Below, one piece after another: positions 54,423 through 64,000 of a stretch of DNA of 64,000 bases; position 1 is the first letter of the stretch, and every line of letters starts with the position of its first letter. Location: contig LLCB01000148.1 in NCBI GenBank assembly GCA_001414345.1, positions 62,001 through 126,000 on the forward strand. Reading direction: 5' to 3'. The position numbers and the translations under genes were made by a program. The notes under the pieces are model-generated. The model worked only from the letters and a program-made list of their open reading frames with translations. It made no database searches and had not been told where the DNA came from. Source of the stretch: Hymenoscyphus infarciens. Lineage: Eukaryota > Ascomycota > Leotiomycetes > Helotiales > Helotiaceae.

Positions 54423-54492
54423 TTCAGTGTGGGGTACAGTACTGGACCACCGTGTACTGGACTGGTACGCTATGATGCACGCGAGTTTAGGC

Positions 54493-54507
54493 GGGGGGGG
54501 GGGGGGG
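54493..54507 (-). promoter_or_regulatory. 15-C homopolymer tract upstream of the 570-residue protein gene
   Basis: A run of 15 G on the plus strand (C on the coding strand) 71-85 bases upstream of the start codon. It may be length-variable and could influence promoter spacing. Confidence 0.5.
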
Positions 54508-55360
54508 CAGACGCGTTGTGTCACCGTTTTATATATTATATTGAACAGTTCATTGTTGATTGCAAGAGAGCGAGGAAGATTGTTCTACGCGGTTTAAGTC
54601 TGCTCTTCCAAGGGACGCAAGGGAGGGAATAAACACCTGCAAGTACGACCTGGAAGCCAACATATGCCAGTCCCGAAGAGCGGGCAATCGCCGGAGAAAC
54701 ATCTAGACAAACAGAAACAATAGCAGGCAGGCTACGTATACGAAACAGATTTTGATACAGATCTCAGAAGAATCCTTCCTCCGTAAAGAGGAGGAGACCA
54801 CCATGACGTTCCTGTCTCTTCGTGTCAACCCCCCAGCGTCAACCTGAAAGCTTCAACGGACTCCTCATGCCTTCATCTCTGGAGAACACCAGGAAAAATT
54901 AGCTACCAGATGAGTTCAAGGTCTAGCATACACTTCTTTTACCTTCTTCTGACTATTCTCTTGTAGGTTCTCGAGGCCAGGTACATTTAAAAGCATCGGT
55001 CAATTGTTTCAACGATTGCATATTCGCATGTCTCTTGGAGATTTCCTGATTCAAAGGAGAATTTCAATTGTTGACATGCAGATTCAGTACTCCATGGTAT
55101 GAATCTTACTCTCATATAGCACATTGCCAGGTCAATATTGTCTTTTTCAGAATAGCTGGGGGAGGTAGTGCATAGGTTTATGCTGGCTCATTACCGGACG
55201 ATACTAGGTCGCGCTGAGAAGTTGGAAGGTTCTTCATCCTATCGCAGAGTTTACTTAAGCATCGACAGTATCCCATCTTTCACACAGCACAGAAAACCAA
55301 AACGTCAACTCCTCGTCACTTCAAAGAAGGAAGTCCAATTCCACCTTCCCCATCTTAGCA

Positions 55361-55564
55361 ATGGAAGTCTCCCCAAATCTCAGAAAAATCGAGCAAACGA
55401 TTTTCTTATTCTCCCGTCTACAGTCCATAATTGAATCCCAAGCAAGCAAGGATTTCGTTTACTATAATTATCGTAATCATCTTCTACATTCAGTCCCAAA
55501 TCAGCCCATTCGACTTCTTTATGGTTTGCTGGAAGGAATTCTACCCTATGCTGTTCTTTCGTAG
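55361..55564 (+). CDS. Possible small protein gene (67 residues or first exon)
   Basis: The ATG at 55361 follows a leader typical of fungal genes (CA- and CT-rich, AGCAATGG context). The product begins MEVSPNLRKIEQTIFLFSRL. An overlapping frame over 55440-55570 reads as a hydrophobic helix (SFTIIIVIIFYI) then PFDFFMVCWKEFYP, so a missed intron could join the two. Unrecognised; low confidence. Confidence 0.25.
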   Translation: MEVSPNLRKIEQTIFLFSRLQSIIESQASKDFVYYNYRNHLLHSVPNQPIRLLYGLLEGILPYAVLS

Positions 55565-56263
55565 CTTTCCTCGGCGGAGGGGTTATTTTATCGTGATCTT
55601 GTTTTTGGGATTTGGGGATTATGGTGGAGGGTGTATGGGTGTGGATAAGCTGCGAAGAGAAAAATGGGCCAAAGTTGGTTAGCTAACTCCGAGCGTTTAT
55701 TTTCCACTTTGAAATCTACGTTTTTCTTCTTGTTTTACAGTGTCGATTTTCGAGAGTTAGCCTCCGGTGTTGCTTTTGGCTTATACTCTTTGTCGTACCT
55801 CGATCCACGCAGAACACAGTATAAGAACAGTACCATCCCTAGGTTTTTTATCCCTTGTGTGTCTTCCTTTTTTCTTTTCGTCCTTGGGAAACGAGTTTTT
55901 ATTTTTCTACCTAGTCTTCTCTTCGGGTGTTCATGTCCGTCAGGCACCAAGCCAAGTGCCCTTTCAACTATGTTCATTGACTATACACTGCTTATTTGTG
56001 TATTTTATGTTTAGAGGGGGTTTATGCGGGCCGCGGTTCTGCCAGATGGGTCCTTATGGAGAATACTTGTAGTGAATTACTTATATGCTATCCAGCCGTG
56101 AATATTGATAGTTTGTCAATTATTCATAGTTCTGGAATTAGAGTACTTCAGTATCCATGGATATCAACTGGTCCCCCAGCTCCTCCTTCACCAATCTAGT
56201 CGGGTTTCATCAAGGGACTATGAGCTTGTTGCGTTCAATCGTTTCCGGACTGGATTCGCTCCC

Positions 56264-56419
56264 CAAAACTAGCACGAAAAACACCCCGTAAATAACGAAA
56301 AATAACCGTAGGTTATCCTCCCCTTCAACTTCCCATCACAGGGCTTAATTACTGACACCAATCTTCTAAGATCCAATGTAACAGGGGCTTGGCATTATTT
56401 ACGGTGAGTTTCTAATCTG
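56264..56419. mobile_element. MITE-like element, second member of the CAGA(C/T)TA family
   Basis: The right end in reverse complement reads CAGATTAGAAACTCACCGTA AATAATGCC, and the left end CAAAACTAGCACGAAAAACA CCCCGTAAATAACG. The right end also shares CACCGTAAA and CCCCTGTT in the same order as the element at 51952-52116. No clear target duplication remains. Confidence 0.5.
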
Positions 56420-56956
56420 AAGCGAGATGGAACCTAGACTTACTTAAATGTGGTAGGACAAAGAATCTCCGTCTACCAATTTTCCGGATCTCTTTCGCAA
56501 TATCAGATATACCAGGTTGGCATTCGAGTGACGACACTATATATTGCGTCAACCAAGGTGGAACAATTGCATTGTAACCAAATTAGGAAGGTGTATGTTG
56601 CGTTACATACCCACAGGACCCTCGGCTGTTACCAACAAGCTTTGCTTGGAAGCCCTGACAAGCTTTCATGCAGCTCCATGGCGTGCTGCAAGGTACCCCT
56701 CACTTTACGGGGTACAAGTCAATATATATCCCACTTACCTTCCTATCATAGCTTATCCGACTTATCTCGGATGCACCTAGAACACTAGAATCCGCATATT
56801 TACTCTACATCGGCTTTCTGTGCCGCTCCAAATGCTGCAAGTCAATATGAAGGATCCCGACAAGAAGTTCATGGGTCGCTACTTCAATAAGAATGGTCCC
56901 GCCAGTCTTTTTTCTTTACTCTTCTTCAACCCAATTCTCGAGTCGACTGAGACACC

Positions 56957-59407
56957 ATGTTGCTTCCCTCTCTCGCTGTGTTGATTACCAGTGGCCTAGT
57001 CCTCGAGACTTTCGCTGGTCCTATCTCTGAGCAATACAATGGAGCTCGAACCAAGCGGGAGGTTCCTTTATCGCACAGTCTTCATGAGCGACATTTGCCT
57101 CAAACAGCGAAGAGATGGGCCAAAAGATCAAAATGCCCAGATACTCAGATTTTGCCTATGCGCATTGGTTTGAAGCAGCACAATCTTGAGGCCGGTCATG
57201 ACAAGCTCATGGATATGTGAGTATTGGGGTTTGTCCAATTGATATCTGACTGATGCTAATTTTCACACAAGTTCAACGCCAGGGTCAGATAAATATGGTC
57301 AGCACATGACACCGGAAGAGATCATTGACTTCTTTGCTCCACATCAAGCCACTACAAATGCTGTCGTTGAATGGTTGGTTGAATCGGGTATTACCACTGA
57401 TCGCTTTGCGGTCTCAGCCAATAAACAGGTACCACCACCCCAGAATCCAGATCCCCAATCCCCAAATAAATGCTAACTTCGTTGGTTTCAGTGGATCCAG
57501 TTTGATGCTCCTGTCGCCGAAGTAGAAGATCTTCTCTCGGCAGACTTTTTCGTCTGGGAGCATAACTCGGGAACTATCGATATTTCAGCTGAGGAGTATC
57601 ATGTGCCAACGCATATCAAGGAACACATCGACTACGTGACTCCTGGTACCAGACTCCGGCAAAGAAATATCAAGGTGTCACGAGAGGGAGAACTTGAAAA
57701 ACGTATCACGACACAAAAACCCCAGCCTCTTATCACTCAATTACCTGGGTTTCCCAACCCCAATTCTTCTACGTGTGATGTATACGTTACGGCTGAGTGC
57801 ACGAGAAGTATGCAAATTCTAGCAATTACTTTCTAGTTCGAACGCTAATTTTTTATTCCAGCCCAATACAACATTCCGAATACCACGACTGCTGCTCCTG
57901 GTAACGAACTCGGAATCTTTGAGAGTCTCGATGTTCACTACAGCAGAGCTGATCTCGATATTTACTTCAGTCATCTGTATCCGTAAGACACCCCTTCAAG
58001 CCATCTCATGAATCTGTTTCTAATATTGTGTAGTAACATACCAAATGGAACTTACCCCGAGGAACGTTTGATTGATGGTGCAATTGGAGCTACAGAAGAT
58101 ACCACTGAGTTTGTGCCAATCAATCTCGAGGCTCCCTTGGATTTCGACTCAGCTTGGCCCCTCATCTACCCCCAGAAACTAGTTCTCTTCCAAGAAGACG
58201 ATGAGTACTATGAGTCAACAGGTCAATCCAGTGGTTTCTGGAACAGTACGTATCAACCACTTCTTCAGGCTAGAATCTCAATTGACATTTCCAAGCTTTC
58301 CTCGACGCCATAGATGGTAGTTACTGCACATACAGCGCCTTCGGCGAAACAGGGGATTGCACAGATCCAGCCTGCGCCGACCCCGCGTACCCCGACCCCA
58401 ACCCTGGTGGCTACAAAGGCGCCCTCCAATGCGGAGTTTACAAGCCCACAAACGTAATTTCCATATCCTACGGAGCCGGCGAACAAGACTGGCCAGATTA
58501 CTATATGAAACGCCAATGCAACGAATGGATGAAGCTCGCTCTCCAAGGCGTTACAATCGTCATGTCATCTGGTGACTCTGGAGTCGGTGGCGCGGCTGGA
58601 ACTTGCAATGGAGATTCGGGTAACATCTTCGAAGTCGATTTCGCTAGTTCGTGTCCATACGTTCTTTCTGTTGGTAGTACGGAATGGGATCGCTTTAATG
58701 GCTCGGCTCCAGTTCCGGGACAGAAATTGAATGAAGTCGCGACGAAGAGATTCCCAAGTGGTGGGGGATTTTCTAATATTTTTGCAATTCCTTCTTATCA
58801 ACGGGATGCTGTTTCTACATATTTTGACGAAGTGGAATCGAAGCTTGGCTTTGATGGATATCATCATTATGTTGTGGATGGCAATTTTAGTTCTGTGACT
58901 GGGGGTGTGTATCATCATGGTGGACGAGCATATCCTGATGTTGGCGCTGTGGGAGATCGACAGGTTGTGTACTCGAATGGATCTTGGTGGCTGGTTGGTG
59001 GGACTTCGTTGTCTTCGCCGATTTGGGGGGCGGTTTTGACGCTGGTTAACGAGAAGAGAATTGAAGCTGGAAAGAGCACTGTGGGATTTATCCATCCTGT
59101 TCTTGTAAGTTGCTACCTTTTCCTTCCCTTTTTAGTGTTCTTGGGGAGAGGAGGTTGTTTTGGCCTGGTAAATTGAAAGGCTAATTTGTAATATGTAGTA
59201 CCAACATCCGGAAGCATTCACCGATGTTACGGTTGGCAGCAATCCCGGTTGTGGCTCTCCTGGTTTCCTCGCTGCCAAGGGTTGGGATCCGGTTACTGGA
59301 CTTGGGTATGTTTTTCCCTCTTTCCGTCCAAGTTGCTGCACTTACTAACCGATTGTTGAAGCTCTCCAAATTTTCCCGTGCTGCTGGATGTGCTGCTGAA
59401 TATATGA
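56957..59407 (+). CDS. Secreted sedolisin (S53) peptidase, tripeptidyl-peptidase-like
   Basis: Eight exons: 56957-57216, 57272-57428, 57492-57807, 57862-57982, 58034-58245, 58296-59104, 59199-59305 and 59362-59407, giving 675 residues. All seven introns are GT-AG and 50-94 nt. A signal peptide (about 1-20, SLAVLITSGLVLETFAG) is followed by a long propeptide (YGQHMTPEEIIDFFAPHQAT) typical of the family. The catalytic set is visible: Glu317 and Asp321 (LEAPLDFD), oxyanion Asp449 (SSGDSG) and nucleophile Ser593 (GGTSLSSP). The C-terminal calcium-site region FTDVTVGSNPGC ... GWDPVTGLGSPNF is intact. It is an acidic serine-carboxyl peptidase acting outside the cell, releasing tripeptides or cutting internally; which of the two cannot be told from the sequence. 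It should auto-activate at low pH. Confidence 0.95.
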
Positions 59408-60887
59408 CACTGATTTATGATAATGCAATTTAATGAATTGGAACGAGGGAACGGCAGATATAAATTCTGTTTGCTAATTACACTGCGGGACGATCATATC
59501 TCAAGTAGATATCCGGAAAGAGAAATTGACTATTAGAACGAACTTAATAGGAAATAATTTCAAAGTTCCCAGTCTCCCCTATCACTGCCACTCACAGGAC
59601 CATTTCCAGGACTACATATTCTTATATTTTCCTTCCTTGTTGAGCATCAGCCAACTTTGCTTTCCTGCCTGACAGGTTTGTGTTCCCCTCAACGCTTTCT
59701 TCGGCTAAATTGTATATGCAGGTGAGTTTTACTGGTTTCATACCTGTTGGTATGACTTTGTAGTCACATAAGTAGTACCAAAGTGGTGGTTCAATGAGTG
59801 TTATATTCTTGTCTGTAAGACGATACTACTTCCCACGTCACGTGAAATTATCCCCTCACCTGTACACAATGTAGTTACACTGCTTCCTAGAAACTTCATC
59901 TTACTCCTCGATTGCACCGGATTTGAAGCCCATCGCCATGGCGCCGAAAACTTGCTGTTCACTGTCGGCGTATTGGCCTTCACAGGTCTCTCATACGTTT
60001 TATTGGTCTGGCATCAACATCGCTCCCGCATCAATGACCCCCGCAAGAGGGGAATAGTAAGTCGAAGGATATCCACCAAACCTTTTCTATCTTCCAAGCT
60101 GACACCACCATAGCCTATGCCAGCAAGGTGGAATTAGGTAACTGGCCACTTACTAGTCCTCGACCGCACCTTCCGTTACTTCCCCCGACTCACAAATGTA
60201 TCACTCATCATACACAAACTAAGTCGCGAATTCGCAGACACAGAAATGTTCACCTTGAATCTATGGCCTGCTTTCCCACCTACTTTTATTTATTTTCGAC
60301 CCGGAATCTTGGCCTGGTATCTCCAATTCCAGTAGATAAAATTCTAACATGTCCGGGTACAATCGCAATGCAGACCATGCTGGAAATCCATCTCGTGTCA
60401 TCAGGTGATAAACAAATCTCAGCCCTCTAACAGTGTAAACATGGCATGATAACACCATTACAAATCTGACGACCGTTACACAAGGTTACACTATACCCCA
60501 AAAGCTGAACCCCACATCTCGTATATGGACGCCATCATGCAACCTGCCGAGTCCCAATACTCGAACTGAATTGAAGAGGCTGGATTTGACGGGTGCCTAA
60601 TTGGAAGACGGTGTTGTATTTGACGCCAGTCTTCGGAAAGGGCTGAACCGAACACAGACATGGCTAAGAGAAGCATCTGTAATTGGACGTAGTCAGTTAC
60701 ATTCGCCTGAATATTCCTAATAAAAACCTTTATTGACTTGTACTGTTTTGGTTGGTAAAACAATGTATAATTATAAAGGGAAGGATACGTCGATGTTAGA
60801 AAGACTCACCACAATCAAGCAAAATTTCTTGGATCATCGATTCCCAGTACGTTTTAAAAAAAAAAATTGATATATCCGCTTTCGCCA
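59408..60887. other. Intergenic region
   Basis: No supported gene in 1.5 kb. Short open frames at 60128-60430 (plus) and 60491-60763 (minus) show no motif. AT-rich words just before 60888, including TTGATATATCCGC at about 60868, fall in the expected promoter/leader of the next gene. A run of 11 A lies at 60857-60867 or nearby. Confidence 0.5.
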
Positions 60888-61684
60888 ATGAAGAGCCTCG
60901 TCGGTGTTGCTTTGCTCGCTGCAACCATTGATGCAACCTGCTCTCCCGACAAGTAAGCAATCCCCAATCTCCTCAAGATCTTGAAGCTTACAAGCGAAGT
61001 TGCTATCGAGCATTATTCCCATGCCCATCCCCAACAGCAGTATCTGTAGCATCTGCTTTCTGTGCCACTGTCACGGCCAATGGAGTTACCGCAACGAACT
61101 ATCCCACCAGAGCAACAGCCGCCTGCGGCACAACACCTGATCGTTACATCTCAGCTTGCAAGTGTGGTCCAACTTGCTCCGCAACTCCCACAGCAACAGC
61201 CTGCGCAACACCTCCGACACCCACCGCTGGTCTCTTGTACGGAGATTTCGAATGCGGAATCGGTTCATGGACAGTTCAAGTTCCTGACACCGCTGCCACC
61301 GCAGCAGTGACAACAAATGAGCCAAATACAGGCCTGAAATCCTTTGAAGTCGACTTCCACGCACCTGCTGTGAGCCCAGAGCTAGGTGTGAGTGCTCGAA
61401 TCACCAGCCAGACGGTGCCGGTAACCCCTGGAGTCCCCTATTCGCTCGAGTTCTACACATTTTTCGATAACTTGGATGCTGGATTTATTGGCGTGATGTT
61501 CAACGGAGTTCCCGTTCGTACTGTGGACGCAAGAGATAACGGTTGGGGAGCTTGGCATGGCAATCTACTTACTTGGATACCTGCTTCTGGGGTCACTACC
61601 GCAGCGATCAAATTCGAGTTTCTTTTTGTCAGTACTGTTTCTTCGGTGGACAAGATCGACAGCATTGTTTTCAAGGCTGCTTAG
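60888..61684 (+). CDS. Secreted carbohydrate-binding-like protein (CBM4/9-like C-terminal domain)
   Basis: Two exons, 60888-60952 and 61000-61684 (47-nt intron), give 249 residues. The acceptor GCGAAG at 60999 is the only one that keeps phase, and it gives CSPDNCYRALFPCPSPTAVS. A signal peptide covers about residues 1-17 (MKSLVGVALLAATIDA). A small cysteine-rich N-terminal module (CYRALF ... FCATVT ... ACKCGPTC) is followed by an Ala/Thr/Pro linker. The C-terminal 145 residues begin GDFECGIGSWTVQVPD and resemble a galactose-binding-like jelly roll of CBM4/9 type. It also contains YSLEFYTFFDNLDAGFIGVM and ends with KIDSIVFKAA. There is no catalytic domain, so wall-polysaccharide binding is the best guess, by inference only. 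Confidence 0.85.
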
Positions 61685-63036
61685 GATTCCTAGAAACCAT
61701 GTCAATGTAGCAATTAGCAGTCGTTGGGATCGAGACCCCCTCAAACATGTTCAGTAGTGGAGTGATTTTCGGAATGTATTTCATACTTGGCAAGCTATTT
61801 GTAGGGATAAGGATAGTTCAGGGAAAAGGGAAGTCTTGCCAGAAGAAAAAGGAGTCAAGAGCTTACTTTAACGTCCAATCTAAGGACGCATGCGTACAAA
61901 TATTAGATGAACAAGCCAGTAGCATTTCCACAACGAGGTGAAATTGAAAGCTTGGCCTGATCAGCTGTGCCTACGAATTTAAGAAAATTGCGGTCCAAAA
62001 TAGTAGCGGGTTTCGTAAGAACGCATCCCCAACTGCTGTACTGACTAGAAAGCCTCTCCGAAACAGGCAGTTACAGTTCAAAGATCTCGAGCCGCTTTAA
62101 TTTGGAGGGTATTCAGTTGTTTCCACTCCTCCTCAGCTCCTGGCACCCCGCATGGTAAGATTGGACCAGCCTTAAGGGCCGCATTGAAAAGCAATTAAGA
62201 CATTTCAATTGCAGAACCATGTATCAAAGTAAATATTCGACGAAAGGATCATGTACTTGAAGTCCTAGAACAACCTTATCAAGTAAGTTATAAGGCTTAG
62301 AATACTAAGGAGCAACGAAATCTTAGTATCCCAAACCTTCCGCGTGATCAATTCAATTACTCTTGGTATATCTTTTTACATGCGCACCGTGCAACAATGA
62401 GAGACTGTTCCACATCTACTTCTTGGGTTTGCTTGGTTCAAGTAAAAATGACAAACAACGAGGGGAAAGAAGTGGAAAGCCCTTCAGCGAATTGAGGTCA
62501 AAAACCAGCACGCGCGGGTGCAGGTGGTCTCTTCCCAAAAAGAAATCTTGGCGCTGAAGAGCTCCCCGAGAAACCCCGTACCGCAACCCACTTATGAAGG
62601 TTGGCACCTTGCATCCGTACATCTACAGTAGAGAAGTGAGAATATTCCCATCCACTTTGGTCTTATCAGATCATCTCTTTGGCTTAAATGATTCGGAACA
62701 CTTGTCCTAATAGCGCGACAAGAGCTCAAAAACCATCCCACTCGGTACTTGGCGCAGGGAACAACTCTTCCTCGTTCCATATCACCTCCCTCACTTGAGG
62801 AATCCGAGGTCGGGTAAATTTTGGCAAAGCTAGAATGCCCAATAAACTTGAGCAAAACGTGGGTTGAAGGATGTCCACGAGAAACGGGTAGGAATCCAGC
62901 GGCAACCTACCCTCAAAAGCATGTCTTCAACACCACACCACCCTTTTCCGAAAAGGATTAAGCGACAATCCAATCGACAGACACCCCACCATCCACACAA
63001 GGAAAGCCATCGAACGACTCGAAAACCAATTTCAAA
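61685..63036. other. Intergenic region
   Basis: No convincing gene. Several 60-90 codon open frames occur on both strands without motifs. Bases 62860-63036 look like a CA-rich leader for the transporter gene that follows. Confidence 0.5.
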
Positions 63037-63794
63037 ATGGACGAAGAAGCTGTTGCTGGGGAAAGTCCGAACCCACCTTCCGATGCCGTCAAAATACCTT
63101 GGTCTTATAAGATATTTGCCCTCGTTTGCATCGTCGGTTTCTCCATAGGAACAAAATGGACGCCAGCGTCACTTGAACCACTCAAAAGTACGCTTCGAAA
63201 GTACCTCGGTATTACGAACCCACAATTTGGACTTATTTCTTCCGCTGATACAGTCGTTAACTCAATATGGCCAATTGTTGGAGGCCTTTGTCTTGATTGG
63301 TTTGGGTGTCATCGTACTCTGCTGTACATCAGTCATTCTTGTTGGAACGGTGCTCGCAGCTCTGGGAATTACATTGGGAACATGGCGATTGTTGGTTGCC
63401 GGACACGTTATTAAGATTACGGTCCCGACGCAGACGATGGCTTAGCTCGCCGCCATCCGCCTACGCCGTTCCAAGTATATATTTTATGCAAGATGGAACC
63501 GAAGGAGGTGGTTATGGTCCTGTTTTTAAGCTTGCGATGGGTCTGAAGGGTTGGGCTTTCGTTCTCGGCCTGACGTATATCTTCGTGGATTGGAGGTTTC
63601 TTGGAAGCGGTATGACTTTGACGAGGACTAAGAGGCGGGAGGAGGAGGATGGAATTGCTGCTAGTGGAACGCAGAGCGAAGAGAATCTGACAAAGCGGGA
63701 GGTCAAGCCGTGGGTGACCCGTGTTGGTTCGGCTTTATTGGGAGCTATGTTGGTCACAGCCTGGGTTTTATTGTTCAAGTATCTTGCCACATGA
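63037..63794 (+). pseudogene. Broken major facilitator superfamily transporter
   Basis: Starts MDEEAVAGESPNPPSDAVKI and runs in frame through the first membrane helices (YKIFALVCIVGFSIGTKWTP ... ADTVVNSIWPIVGGLCLDWFG). At TTTGGG (63301-63306) the sense moves by one base into the frame CCTSVILVGTVLAALGITLG TWRLLVAGHVI, which stops with TAG at 63443-63445. A C-terminal piece follows in yet another frame (WAFVLGLTYIFVDWRFLGSG ... LLGAMLVTAWVLLFKYLAT, stop 63794). Together only about 240 residues survive, where this family normally has about 500. The segment between helix 4-5 and the last helices is deleted. The composition is normal, so this is deletion and frameshift decay rather than RIP. Confidence 0.8.
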
Positions 63795-64000
63795 AGGAGT
63801 GTACCAGATGTTTGTTAGAATATATTCTGATTGAATAGAATAATGCTGAGTGTATTGATGTAAAATAGACGGCGTCCTTACCAGCTGAGTCGTACGGTTT
63901 TGTGAACTTGTTTCCCAAAATCCAATGATACCCCGCCATACCAGAACGTCTCCTTCCGCTCCTCGTCCTATCCTTTGAATACGCAAGATATTGCCACCAT
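63795..64000. other. Right edge of window, nothing recognised
   Basis: About 200 bases after the transporter remnant. No gene or repeat is supported. The last bases read ACCAT, so a minus-strand start codon could lie at the edge, but the frame behind it is short. Confidence 0.4.

Larger units (their letters stand above)
54508..56956. other. Long intergenic region
   Basis: Upstream of both the 570-residue protein gene and the sedolisin gene (divergent). The composition is ordinary. It contains a weak small-ORF candidate (55361-55564), T-rich DNA at 55700-56000 and an inverted-repeat element at 56264-56419. Confidence 0.5.

Noticed and set aside
55664..56014. 116-codon hydrophobic open frame on the plus strand
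   Set aside because: It is in T-rich DNA, where TTT/CTT codons give false membrane-like peptides; no good start and overlapping frames look the same.
1..64000. CRISPR arrays, prokaryotic operons, rRNA or tRNA genes
   Set aside because: The tandem repeats have no spacer structure, the genes carry spliceosomal introns, and I found no convincing tRNA B-box with paired arms or rRNA-like sequence.

Overview
This window looks like chromosomal DNA of a filamentous ascomycete (Pezizomycotina). Genes have short GT-AG introns (mostly 46-98 nt), and orthologs of typical fungal genes are present (hymA/MO25, PRMT3-type methyltransferase, BAF60/SNF12). The blocks of AT-rich DNA have almost no CpA/TpG and very high TpA, the signature of repeat-induced point mutation (RIP). 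A Leotiomycetes-like plant-associated fungus would fit, but that is inference from gene flavour only.

The layout is two-compartment. Block 1 (1-9381) is RIP-degraded retroelement DNA, with one younger LTR element (6105-9148, 5-bp target duplication AAGCT) nested in an older LTR element (about 3902-9381). A gene-bearing stretch follows (9482-22050): an FMN-binding PNPOx-like protein, an unknown coiled-coil protein, a short-chain dehydrogenase with an oversized intron, a cysteine-rich secreted protein and a small membrane protein. It also holds several decayed repeats. Block 2 (about 22060-35100) has no intact gene. It holds minisatellites, a RIP-riddled protein relic and a mirror-image second copy of the same short LTR element (29793-32851, target duplication GTAAT).

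From 36.7 kb to the end the DNA is gene-rich. On the minus strand lie a BAF60/SNF12 chromatin-remodelling subunit and a PRMT3-type arginine methyltransferase. The methyltransferase is divergent from hymA (MO25/CAB39) on the plus strand. Then come an ankyrin-repeat protein, a secreted BBE-type FAD oxidase (minus), a 570-residue unknown nuclear-looking protein (minus), a secreted S53 sedolisin protease, a secreted carbohydrate-binding-like protein, and a broken MFS transporter at the right edge. Four of the proteins carry signal peptides (cysteine-rich protein, BBE oxidase, sedolisin, CBM-like protein), so the window is rich in secreted functions, though they are not clustered like a pathway. 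Between genes there are several small inverted-repeat elements that look like MITEs; two of them (51952-52116 and 56264-56419) share ends and appear to be one family.

Exon boundaries were worked out by hand from splice consensus and reading-frame continuity. No homology search was possible, so family assignments rest on recognisable motifs.
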